DNA of 33,379 bases, taken from contig JAKFYD010000031.1 of the NCBI GenBank assembly GCA_021731025.1, positions 1 to 33,379 of the forward strand, written 5' to 3'. Position numbers and translations under genes: made by a program. Positions 8,404 to 15,787 of this stretch are shown one piece after another. Below the pieces are notes generated by a model, which ran no database searches, was not told where the DNA came from, and saw only the letters and a program-made list of their open reading frames with translations. Within the stretch, counting starts at the first letter, position 1, and every line of letters starts with the position of its first letter. The DNA comes from Pseudobdellovibrionaceae bacterium. GTDB taxonomy: Bacteria; Bdellovibrionota; Bdellovibrionia; Bdellovibrionales; Bdellovibrionaceae.

Positions 8404-8733
8404 ATGAAAAGATTTACATTAATTTTTTCTTTATCTTTCATTTTTTTGCTGAGCATTCTTACATCTGCTTATTGCAAATTACCATCGTATGAATTTGGCG
8501 CCAGTTCCCATATCGCATCAGTTGCAACTGATAGCTGTTCGGAAACTGGATCTAGTCCGGCCCATTCAGTGCATTCATGCCACCTTGGACATCTTAACCA
8601 CTGTTGTTTTAATGGGTCAGCCGAATTCGTATTTCAACGAAGTCTCGAACTCTACCAGTCTTGTTCAGAATTTAAATTTACTTATGATAACCCAGATATA
8701 AATAAGTTCAAAAGGCCGCCTATCTTTTCGTAA
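8404..8733 (+). CDS. CzcI-like small periplasmic metal-resistance protein (rightward copy)
   Basis: The 109-residue product starts at the ATG at 8404, which begins a clean signal peptide (MKRFTLIFSLSFIFLLSILT). An upstream ATG at 8314 would add 30 residues ahead of the signal and is disfavoured. The mature protein has a His/Cys cluster HSVHSCHLGHLNHCC at about residues 53-67 and a proline-rich end (KRPPIFS). This arrangement matches CzcI-like periplasmic proteins linked to cobalt-zinc-cadmium efflux and resembles the divergent gene at 7807-8163. A TTGACA box lies at 8275-8280, without a convincing -10 at normal spacing. The closely spaced histidines and cysteines could bind metal. Confidence 0.6.
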   Translation: MKRFTLIFSLSFIFLLSILTSAYCKLPSYEFGASSHIASVATDSCSETGSSPAHSVHSCHLGHLNHCCFNGSAEFVFQRSLELYQSCSEFKFTYDNPDINKFKRPPIFS

Positions 8734-8838
8734 TAATTTCCTACCATAAAAGTTCATTCTGAAATTTTTAAATGACTTAGAATGTATGATTTTTCTTAAA
8801 CAAAGGAAAATGTATATTCATTTAAACGGAGATATCTT

Positions 8839-9189
8839 ATGAAAAAAACTTATTTGTTATCATTACTGTTGCCACTTTTTACGGTTGGATGCGTAAGCCA
8901 GCCCCACCGTCCTGAAAACTCACCTACTAAGTTAGAAAATGGCAATGTCCAGGTCCAAATCAAGTTCCATGATGATGATGTAGCGATTCAAAACACATCG
9001 GTAAATGCATACGATGAGCAATGTAAGACAGTTTATAGAAAGGACATAGACACTGTTAAATGTACAAAACGGTTGATTGGACAAGGGCGAGTACTCATGG
9101 TGGCCCCTGACAAAACGAGCACAGTTGAATTTGCCTCTGAAATCCCGATAAATTCGACTACAAAATTTGAAGTAACAAACAAAGATTAA
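8839..9189 (+). CDS. Small predicted lipoprotein
   Basis: The 116-residue product has a lipoprotein signal with lipobox FTVGC (Cys at about residue 18), followed by a short polar linker and a compact, probably beta-sandwich domain with two cysteines (EQCKTVYRKD, TVKCTKRL). GGAG precedes the ATG by seven bases, and a TATGAT hexamer at 8785-8790 may be the -10 element. I do not recognise the family. It stands alone, bounded downstream by a hairpin, so it is probably monocistronic. Confidence 0.75.
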   Translation: MKKTYLLSLLLPLFTVGCVSQPHRPENSPTKLENGNVQVQIKFHDDDVAIQNTSVNAYDEQCKTVYRKDIDTVKCTKRLIGQGRVLMVAPDKTSTVEFASEIPINSTTKFEVTNKD

Positions 9190-9208
9190 GATTGTTTTTC
9201 AAAGTCTT

Positions 9209-9236
9209 CAGGGGACTGGAGTCATCCAGCCCCCTG
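9209..9236 (+). terminator. Terminator-like hairpin after the small lipoprotein gene
   Basis: An 11-position stem with one internal mismatch (arms CAGGGGaCTGG and CCAGcCCCCTG) encloses a six-base loop. It lies 20 bases after the stop codon. The following bases are only weakly T-rich (CTTTGAGTCT), so termination may be inefficient. Confidence 0.5.
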
Positions 9237-9552
9237 CTTTGAGTCTCTTACCTTAGATTTTCCCACGTAGGAAAGTTTAAAAATTCAGTCTCATTTTAAC
9301 TAACTATTTTAATCTCAATGGTTTAGCTCCGAACATTTAGCTGGCACAAGCCAGTGATGATCTTGTAAAAGCATCCATTAACTAATATTTCAATGCGCTG
9401 AATGGATCAGTGAAGAATGTATGGGAGTAAATAATCGTCCTCGACGTATCTCACGGTACTTCAACATTAGGCATGGACATTCAAAGATGAATAATTCTGC
9501 AAGCGAAGTATCAAAGCATGGTTAGGCTCGTAAACAGCTTTAATATGTTTAA

Positions 9553-9642
9553 GAGTTGGTTAAACTGTATTTCTTTCACTATGAGTTCAAAAATACGGAC
9601 GAAGAAGTGACTGTTTATTTCAAAGTAAATTCAACAATTTAA
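9553..9642 (+). pseudogene. Possible remnant of a decayed coding sequence
   Basis: A 29-residue open segment ending in TAA (containing YFFHYEFKNTDEEVTVYF) has protein-like composition. It has no start codon and is preceded in frame by a stop. It may be the tail of a lost gene or chance. Confidence 0.2.
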
Positions 9643-9673
9643 AATAAATCTAATTTTAATTATAACTTTCACT

Positions 9674-9689
9674 GTTCGTAACTACGAAC
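9674..9689. promoter_or_regulatory. GTTC-N8-GAAC dyad (candidate upstream activator site, copy 1)
   Basis: GTTCGTAACTACGAAC is a perfect inverted repeat (GTTCGTA/TACGAAC around AC). Its centre lies about 105 bases before the -24 element at 9786. The same 16-base layout occurs twice ahead of the transfer operon (17479-17494 and 17541-17556), and I saw no further copy in the other intergenic regions. Position and spacing fit a binding site for the sigma-54 activator encoded just downstream. Confidence 0.6.
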
Positions 9690-9785
9690 AATTTCAGTGA
9701 TTCAATTGATAGATTTAAAACTATTTGGTAGTAGATATCTCGTAATTTCAAAGAGTTATCTCAAATTTCTCCCAGTAGAATAACT

Positions 9786-9801
9786 TGGCCCTCTAGTTGC
9801 T
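9786..9801 (+). promoter_or_regulatory. Sigma-54 (-24/-12) promoter of the sensory/Pycsar operon
   Basis: TGGCCC-N5-TTGCT matches the consensus TGGCAC-N5-TTGCW at all but one base. Transcription would begin near 9811, leaving a leader of about 35 bases before the GTG at 9846. A GTTC-N8-GAAC dyad lies about 100 bases upstream. Because the first gene encodes a sigma-54 activator, positive autoregulation is likely. Confidence 0.65.
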
Positions 9802-9845
9802 AAAAGTGCTTTCGAACTGTTTGAAATTACATTGGGGGGTGGCCA

Positions 9846-11234
9846 GTGCCATTTAAAGTTTTGATTGTCGACAACCAGAAGGAAGATTTAGAAGTCACCC
9901 GCCTTGTTCTATCTGTCGATGCTGATTTCGAAATCTATATAGAGCCTGACGCCGGCAAAGCGGTCGAGCTTGTTAGAAAAAAACCGCAAGAATTTGCCAC
10001 CATTCTTTTAGACTACCATATGCCAAAAGATGGGCTAACAACGGCACAGGAAATGTTTGCGATCAATCCGCATTTACAAATTGCCATTCTTTCATGTGAT
10101 CAGACTCGCGAAGCCTTAAAAAAATCAATCCAGATTGGTGTTAAAAGTTTTATCGACAAAGATGAAGACCCCGAAGTTCTGAAAGGTGTTGTGCGCTCAC
10201 TTTGCCAAAAATGGCAGAATCGCGCTGAAGTTTTCAGCCACGCTCACGTATCCGGTGAGCAAAATGAAAAGCTTATTAATAACATTGGGCTTGTAGGCCA
10301 TTCTTCCAAGCTCGCCGAAGTAGCTAGGTTGGTAAAAAGAGCTGCAACAGTCGATTGCAGCGTCCTGATTCAAGGCGAGTCTGGAACCGGCAAGGAACTC
10401 GTTGCCAAAGCCGTTCATAATCAATCCAAGAGAAAATCTAAACCGTTTGTCGCTATTAACATTAACGCCATCGCTGAAAATCTTGCCGAGAGTGAACTCT
10501 TTGGTCATGTTCGTGGGGCATTTACCGGAGCGGATAAGGACAACCCAGGTAAAATTCTTTCAGCTCAAGGCGGAACTCTTTTTCTTGATGAAATTGGCGA
10601 CTTGAAACCTGAAATCCAAGTAAAACTCCTGCGCGTACTCCAAGAACGAAAACTTTCTCCCGTTGGAAGCAATAAAGTTTTTGAATTAGATATTCGCATA
10701 ATCACTGCAACCCATGTGAATTTAGAAAAGGCAATTCTGGACGGAAAGTTCCGCGAAGACTTATTTTATCGCCTTCATGTATTTCCAATTCAACTGCCGT
10801 CGTTACGGGAGCGGCCTGAAGATATTCAGCCGCTCATTGCACACTTCCTGAAAATCTATAAAGGCCAGGGCTGTGAAATGCTGATGAAAACAGTTCGGCT
10901 TTTAGAACGCTACGAATGGCGCGGAAATGTCAGGGAGCTAGAAAATGAGATTCAACGACTCTTATCTATGGGCATTCAAAAAGTCGAACCAGCAAACTTA
11001 AGTAAAAAAATTTTAGATGCACTCAATTTTGAATCTGACGACATCGTAAACCATCAGGACTACCAGAAAAAGCTATGGGCAATGGAACTTGAATACTTAG
11101 AACGAAATGTTCGGCTTGCTGGATCATTGCGTGAGGCTTGCCGAAGTATTTTTAAGGCTGCACCTTCTTCCATCCATACTCGCATTAATAACTTAAAAGA
11201 TCACATAACAAAAACAAATCACAAAGTGGTATAA
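9846..11234 (+). CDS. Sigma-54-dependent response regulator (NtrC family)
   Basis: The 462-residue activator uses ATP hydrolysis to open sigma-54 promoters. An N-terminal receiver (about 1-120) has Asp56 in LLDYHMP as the phosphorylation site. The AAA+ core (about 145-375) contains Walker A GESGTGKE (177-184), the GAFTGA sigma-54 contact loop (224-229), Walker B (GGTLFLDEIGD, about 242-252) and FREDLFYRLHVFPIQLPSLR with the arginine finger. A Fis-like helix-turn-helix (about 425-452) ends the protein and is somewhat divergent (GSLREACRSIF..SIHTRINNL). The start is GTG behind a G-rich ribosome-binding site. It heads a seven-gene operon that also encodes a kinase, its probable partner. Likely targets are the two sigma-54 promoters with GTTC-N8-GAAC dyads. 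Confidence 0.95.
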   Translation: MPFKVLIVDNQKEDLEVTRLVLSVDADFEIYIEPDAGKAVELVRKKPQEFATILLDYHMPKDGLTTAQEMFAINPHLQIAILSCDQTREALKKSIQIGVKSFIDKDEDPEVLKGVVRSLCQKWQNRAEVFSHAHVSGEQNEKLINNIGLVGHSSKLAEVARLVKRAATVDCSVLIQGESGTGKELVAKAVHNQSKRKSKPFVAININAIAENLAESELFGHVRGAFTGADKDNPGKILSAQGGTLFLDEIGDLKPEIQVKLLRVLQERKLSPVGSNKVFELDIRIITATHVNLEKAILDGKFREDLFYRLHVFPIQLPSLRERPEDIQPLIAHFLKIYKGQGCEMLMKTVRLLERYEWRGNVRELENEIQRLLSMGIQKVEPANLSKKILDALNFESDDIVNHQDYQKKLWAMELEYLERNVRLAGSLREACRSIFKAAPSSIHTRINNLKDHITKTNHKVV

Positions 11235-11235
11235 A

Positions 11236-11580
11236 ATGAAAAAACAATCTAAAGCACTCTTTACCTTATTGCTTCTTATCGGAGCTAGCGCTTATTCTAA
11301 AAATGGACTTATTCGACGTGAGAATCTCGATTCTCTGCACTTCGATCCAGCTACATTGAAGCAGCTCATTGACGAGAAAATTCTTTTCCCTTCGAAAATG
11401 CCATTGTTCTTTGAACTCAATGAAGAAAAAGTTGAGCAAATTCTTTTAGCGTCAAATGATCCCGAACTTTCAGAATTTCTGATTTGGCTTCGATCACTTG
11501 TTGGCGACACGACTGAAGTAAATCTGAAAAATCCTGGTGATATGACTCCTGCCAGCCAAGACATCAAGGGCTCAATATAA
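11236..11580 (+). CDS. Small exported protein of the sensory operon, function unknown
   Basis: The 114-residue product has a signal peptide (about residues 1-21, ending ASAYS). The mature part, about 90 residues, is mostly helical with leucine-rich amphipathic stretches (HFDPATLKQLIDEKILFP; EEKVEQILLASNDPELSEFL) and a polar tail. It has no cysteine and no family I recognise. It begins one base after the activator stop and precedes the solute-binding protein by 15 bases. Possible roles are a periplasmic partner of the kinase or binding protein, or a precursor of a secreted signal acted on by the YcaO protein. None of these is demonstrated. Confidence 0.75.
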   Translation: MKKQSKALFTLLLLIGASAYSKNGLIRRENLDSLHFDPATLKQLIDEKILFPSKMPLFFELNEEKVEQILLASNDPELSEFLIWLRSLVGDTTEVNLKNPGDMTPASQDIKGSI

Positions 11581-11595
11581 ATATGAGGATAAAAC

Positions 11596-13173
11596 TTGAA
11601 AAAGATAATTTCAGCAATTGTTTCCCTCTCTACAGGTGCTCTTGTCGTGAGTAAAATTAATTCAAAATCTTACATCCATACAGAACAGTATCGATATGTC
11701 ATTACCGAAACAAGTGGTCCGACGTCGCTTGATCCTCTTGATGGTGACCAAACGCAGAACCTACCTGTACAACGAATGATTTATGCTACGCCAATTGAGG
11801 TTGATGCAAAAGGATCTTTACAAAGCTTAGTTCTTGATAACTTTATTTTTGATCCAACAACAAAAACAATGACGTGGACTGTAAAGACAGGACTGAAGTT
11901 TTCAGATGGTTCGGATATTACACCTGACGATATTGCATTTGCAGTGAAACGGATGGCATTTAGCCGACCCAAATTTCCGGTCATTGATGAAATCGAAGGT
12001 GTTCAAGAATGGTCTAAAGCTAGTAATGCACTAGAAAGCTACCCTTCTGGTATCAAAATAGTTGGAAACAAAATAGAAATAAAATTCAATCATTTTGTTG
12101 AACATCCTATTTTCAGATTTTGCCTGGAGATATTTTCTATCATTCCCAAAAGTTGCGTCGATACCAAAACAAACAAAATATCTTGTGAAAAAATTCCTTT
12201 TAGTGGTCATTATAAGATAGTTAACAAGTCCGAATCGCAAATTTCTTTCGTAATGAAAGACGATTCTACTCTCGGAAACTCCGCTCCCAAGAACATTATG
12301 TTTGAATATAAACTTCCTTCTGAAGTCTTTGAAGAGGAATATATCCCTTCGGGAACCGTCATCATTCAAGGAAATGAAATTAAGTTTTCCTTAGATCAAT
12401 TGAAAAAGATAAAGCAACATCTGCAAACGAGCTATTTACCATCTGCTCGAATTGCCTTAAATATGTTAAACCCGAACATAGTTCCTTTTAAAGAAAAAAC
12501 ATGCCGATTGGTATTTGCGGAAGCATATAGAAAAGCTTTTGCAAGTCTTGCCACTGTTGATTTTAAAATTGAATCGAGCCTGTTCACAGATGTCTTGCCA
12601 GGGTACATGACGCCTTCAGAACTTTCAAAACAAGAGCTTATAAAAATATCTGAGTCAGAAAAAAATAAATGTCTTCAACAGATGAAATTGACTCCTCCTC
12701 GATGGGCCTTTGTAAAAGAAGACGCTGATTCAATTTATTCGCTTGTCGCAGAAAGGGCTTTCGAGATCTTAGGAATTCCAAAACCTAATCCCAAAGTATT
12801 TAACACTCGAAAAGAAGAAACAGATGCCTTTATCAAAGGCGACATCTCCATTTTGGGTGCAAGCACTGGTTTTTGGGCAATGGACCCTGTAGGCGATATA
12901 CAAATGCTATTAACACCGAACATGCACAAAATTCTTCAGTTCGTCAGTAATGATGAAAAGATTCAGTTATTAATAAAAAATCTCAAAGGCATTGACGAAA
13001 GGAACAGTAAAACTTCTTTCAATGTATTGAATCAGTATGTTCATGATAAAGGATTGTTCAACGTCTTTGCCCATGTCAGACGATTCTATTCAAGCAGTTC
13101 GTTAGACAATATTTCAGAACTACCGATCTCAATAACTTCTCCAGCTCCTTGGCAAGTCTTTAGGATGAAATGA
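11596..13173 (+). CDS. Oligopeptide-type extracellular solute-binding protein (SBP family 5)
   Basis: The 525-residue product matches the length and opening pattern of family-5 solute-binding proteins (OppA/DppA/PrgZ): an SLDPLDGDQTQNLPVQRMIY segment near residue 45, then KTGLKFSDGSDITPDDIAFAVKRM at about residues 96-119. An N-terminal hydrophobic stretch suggests export; no lipobox is evident. The start is TTG with GAGG eight bases upstream. Known relatives bind peptides or similar ligands in the periplasm and pass them to an ABC permease, but no permease or ATPase gene is present. The neighbouring kinase and activator suggest a ligand-sensing role instead, as for pheromone-binding proteins of some conjugative plasmids. 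The ligand is unknown. Confidence 0.85.
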   Translation: MKKIISAIVSLSTGALVVSKINSKSYIHTEQYRYVITETSGPTSLDPLDGDQTQNLPVQRMIYATPIEVDAKGSLQSLVLDNFIFDPTTKTMTWTVKTGLKFSDGSDITPDDIAFAVKRMAFSRPKFPVIDEIEGVQEWSKASNALESYPSGIKIVGNKIEIKFNHFVEHPIFRFCLEIFSIIPKSCVDTKTNKISCEKIPFSGHYKIVNKSESQISFVMKDDSTLGNSAPKNIMFEYKLPSEVFEEEYIPSGTVIIQGNEIKFSLDQLKKIKQHLQTSYLPSARIALNMLNPNIVPFKEKTCRLVFAEAYRKAFASLATVDFKIESSLFTDVLPGYMTPSELSKQELIKISESEKNKCLQQMKLTPPRWAFVKEDADSIYSLVAERAFEILGIPKPNPKVFNTRKEETDAFIKGDISILGASTGFWAMDPVGDIQMLLTPNMHKILQFVSNDEKIQLLIKNLKGIDERNSKTSFNVLNQYVHDKGLFNVFAHVRRFYSSSSLDNISELPISITSPAPWQVFRMK

Positions 13174-14084
13174 TGAATAGCAGACTCATTCTCGATTCAA
13201 TTATAGTCGAGCTTAAAAGACAAAATAAAATGCCTAAGAGGATTGATTTCTCAAAAATTGGAGATCGCTATTGGTGTGTGGTTTCTGATAATCCAACGGA
13301 TACTATTTCCGTTATAAACGAAGACATTTTTACTGGTTTCTCCAATGAAAAAGAAATTGCGCTGCTGAAGGCACTGTCAGAAAGAGCTGAGCGTCTGGCC
13401 TTTATTGAAGGTTCAAGAAATGATATTCCAAGCTGTCAAACGGAGAGATCAGATGGTTTTGCTGCAATGCCTTTGATATCTTTGAATAACTCAGTTCGGG
13501 AAAATGCTTTGAATGAGGCTATCGAAAGATTTGTGTGGTCTACATGGTGGGATGATTCTGAATCCGCATTTACAATCCGGAAAATTCATCCCGATAACAA
13601 AATTGTTCAATTAACATCTTATCTGGAAGAAGTTATAAAAACCTTAAATTTAGAATTTATTTATGTGGTCAATCCAATAATCGACCAGCTTACCACGAAA
13701 CAAGTTCAAATCTTAATCGGAAAAATAAAAGATAAAGGATATGTGACTGGTGGTGCTTGCGGCACTAAAGCGGAAACGCAGATAACTGTTTTCCGTGCAT
13801 TAGATGAGCTATATCGACATGGTTTTGCGTTCCAACGTGCAGTTCAAAAAGATATCAAGCCAAAATCATTATATGAAAAAAGGCTAATGTATTTCGCATC
13901 AGGTTTTGGGAATAGAATTGTCCAAGATCGCCTCGCCACCCGGGGAATAAAGTTAATTTTTCTGCCAGAACTACAAATAGATTCAGAAATCGAATCATCA
14001 ATTCCAGGATTTACAGTTCATCGCTGCTTTTTTGAAAATCAGCCTCCATTTATAGGTGGGGCTATGAAGAGGTTATGTCTATAA
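13170..14084 (+). CDS. YcaO-domain protein
   Basis: The 304-residue product overlaps the previous stop (TGATG), so translation is probably coupled. It shows the YcaO pattern: ALSERAER (Glu71, Glu74), ERSDGFAAMP at about 92-101, ALNEAIERFVWSTWWDD (Glu116, Glu119) and a late GGACGTKAETQITVFRALDELYRH (Glu213). Those glutamates correspond to the ATP/Mg-binding positions. YcaO enzymes phosphorylate backbone amides to make azolines, amidines or thioamides in peptides or proteins. No proline-rich C-terminal tail of the azoline-forming type is present, and no TfuA or dehydrogenase partner is nearby. The substrate may be the small exported protein two genes upstream, another peptide or a protein; this is inference. 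Confidence 0.75.
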   Translation: MMNSRLILDSIIVELKRQNKMPKRIDFSKIGDRYWCVVSDNPTDTISVINEDIFTGFSNEKEIALLKALSERAERLAFIEGSRNDIPSCQTERSDGFAAMPLISLNNSVRENALNEAIERFVWSTWWDDSESAFTIRKIHPDNKIVQLTSYLEEVIKTLNLEFIYVVNPIIDQLTTKQVQILIGKIKDKGYVTGGACGTKAETQITVFRALDELYRHGFAFQRAVQKDIKPKSLYEKRLMYFASGFGNRIVQDRLATRGIKLIFLPELQIDSEIESSIPGFTVHRCFFENQPPFIGGAMKRLCL

Positions 14085-15772
14085 AAAAAAACCACTTCTC
14101 TAGAAATTCACTCTGTCTTTTCGCAGTGATTATACTGATCAGTGGAATTTATGGAATTTGTGATTACTATCTTCAATCTATATCAAAGGAACTTACGTCC
14201 AATTGGGTACAGACAGAGGCAATTGCCATTCAAGAAGGAAATTTGCTCACGTCAATCACCAAGACACAAAGATTTTTGATTTCTTCCTCTTATATCAAAG
14301 GCGTCCGACTTGTAAAAATTGAACGTGGACAACTTCAACCAAAAATTGAATTTGGTGAGCCATTTAAATTAAGTTATCGAGACGTTTCTATTTTACCTGA
14401 AAATTTGACACAAGAACGAATTGGATTTTTGCATCAAAGGGCATTTTTAAAGATTCCACAACGCGAAGACTTCATTTTAGTTTTCGATGTTAAGTCTAAT
14501 TTTTTGAATCTTTTATTTGCAGTCAGCAGCAGTATTATTGTCATTTTAATCGTTTACCTTATTTGGTCATTGCAGCGATTGGAACAAAAGGAAGCCCAAA
14601 AGCGCGAGGCATTATTAAAGTTGGCAATTGACGATCTTCTTGAAAATGAGTCCCCATCAGCAGTTCTGGAAAAGGAAATTCCTGGCCTAGTGAAATGGTG
14701 GAAAGTTAAAAAAAGCGAATTAGAACGCACCAGGGCTATTTCCGCAGAACAGCAAAACAAAATCTTATTAGGCGAAATGGCAACAAGAACAGTTCATGAT
14801 ATAAAAGGTGCTCTAAGAAACATTCGGACTATTGTTACCATATGTAAAGCCATTGAGCCTTCTCACAAAGATATTATAGAAAAGTCCTTAGAAAAAGTGA
14901 AAAAGATTTCTCAAGGACTCCTTGAAAGCACTAGATCTGTCCATTCAGATGAGCAAAACAAACAGGTGCGTTTGAATGCTAATTTACAATTAAACTCAAT
15001 TATCGAAAGTAAAAAAATTCAATATGGATCTTCAGTTTATCTTGAAATGCAACCTAGCGTCTCGCCTGCCGTAATAATATCAGATCCCGTTCAATTTGAA
15101 CGCTCAATATCCAATTTAATTGATAACGCGATTGAGGCTTCACCCATTAATAATCTTATCCGTATCATCGTAGTTAACGACAATAATTCTGTTGAAATTA
15201 TAATTCAGGACTCAGGAAAAGGTATATCGCCAGAAAATATTCGGAAAATTGGCACGAAGGGTTTTACACACGGTAAAATCGGAGGGACCGGAATAGGCGT
15301 TTTTTATGCCAAAAAATTCGTTGAAGAGCTTGGAGGACAATTTAGTGTCGAATCGAAACTCGGAAAGGGAACCAAGGTCCGTTTGTCGTTTCGAAATGCT
15401 ATCGGGCGGATTTTCCTACGACCAAATGAACACCTATTACTATTAGAAGATCAGAATTACATCCGACAAGCTGCTAAACTCAAATTGGATGGATTAGGAA
15501 ACCAAAAACCACAATATCAAATCTTTTCAACAACAAGCGAACTAGAAACCTGGCTGTCTACCAGTAACGCAACTTTCAAGTTATATTCTGATCACTTTTT
15601 AGAGAACGAGAGTGAAACTGGAATTCAACTTATAAAGCGACTTGGTATTGCAGATAGATCTGTCCTTTTCACTTCTGCATTCGATGATCCTACCATTACT
15701 CAAGCTGCGTCTGAAATTGGCATGGAGGTTATAAGTAAAGATGAATTTTTTAATGCACAAATTATAACTTAA
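14075..15772 (+). CDS. Membrane hybrid histidine kinase with C-terminal receiver
   Basis: The 565-residue product has a membrane helix near 11-29, a periplasmic sensor region of about 110 residues, a second helix near 145-166, and a coiled linker to the dimerisation helix with phosphoacceptor His241 in RTVHDIKGALRNI. The ATPase domain has an N box (SNLIDNAIEAS) and G boxes (DSGKGIS, GGTGIGVFYAKKF). A C-terminal receiver (about 448-565) keeps the acidic pair Glu458-Asp459, a likely phospho-Asp506, Thr533-Ser534 and Lys555, though it is divergent. It overlaps the YcaO stop by 10 bases. The periplasmic loop is well placed to read the solute-binding protein, and the activator encoded first in the operon is the probable phosphorylation target. 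Confidence 0.9.
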   Translation: MSIKKNHFSRNSLCLFAVIILISGIYGICDYYLQSISKELTSNWVQTEAIAIQEGNLLTSITKTQRFLISSSYIKGVRLVKIERGQLQPKIEFGEPFKLSYRDVSILPENLTQERIGFLHQRAFLKIPQREDFILVFDVKSNFLNLLFAVSSSIIVILIVYLIWSLQRLEQKEAQKREALLKLAIDDLLENESPSAVLEKEIPGLVKWWKVKKSELERTRAISAEQQNKILLGEMATRTVHDIKGALRNIRTIVTICKAIEPSHKDIIEKSLEKVKKISQGLLESTRSVHSDEQNKQVRLNANLQLNSIIESKKIQYGSSVYLEMQPSVSPAVIISDPVQFERSISNLIDNAIEASPINNLIRIIVVNDNNSVEIIIQDSGKGISPENIRKIGTKGFTHGKIGGTGIGVFYAKKFVEELGGQFSVESKLGKGTKVRLSFRNAIGRIFLRPNEHLLLLEDQNYIRQAAKLKLDGLGNQKPQYQIFSTTSELETWLSTSNATFKLYSDHFLENESETGIQLIKRLGIADRSVLFTSAFDDPTITQAASEIGMEVISKDEFFNAQIIT

Positions 15773-15787
15773 ATTTTAAGGAACAAT

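Larger units (their letters stand above)
9190..9845. other. 656-base non-coding stretch with regulatory sites and possible gene decay
   Basis: No complete gene is supported here. It contains a hairpin after the lipoprotein gene (9209-9236), a small CTGGC-acaa-GCCAG hairpin (9341-9354), and a 30-codon open segment ending at 9642 (9553-9642) that reads like a decayed gene. At the right end are the dyad and sigma-54 promoter described separately. Its length and contents would suit a junction between cargo and the regulatory operon, but no attachment site is recognisable. Confidence 0.6.

Noticed and set aside
9341-9360. TGGCAC as another sigma-54 promoter
   Set aside because: No TTG -12 element at the required spacing; the bases belong to a small hairpin.
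9416-9520. Short forward frame beginning ATGGGAGTAAAT
   Set aside because: About 34 codons, no ribosome-binding site, no family; probably chance in a decayed region.
9674-9689. LexA/SOS box reading of the GTTC/GAAC dyads
   Set aside because: The known SOS boxes have a different arrangement and spacing, and the dyads sit at typical enhancer distance from sigma-54 promoters beside a sigma-54 activator gene.
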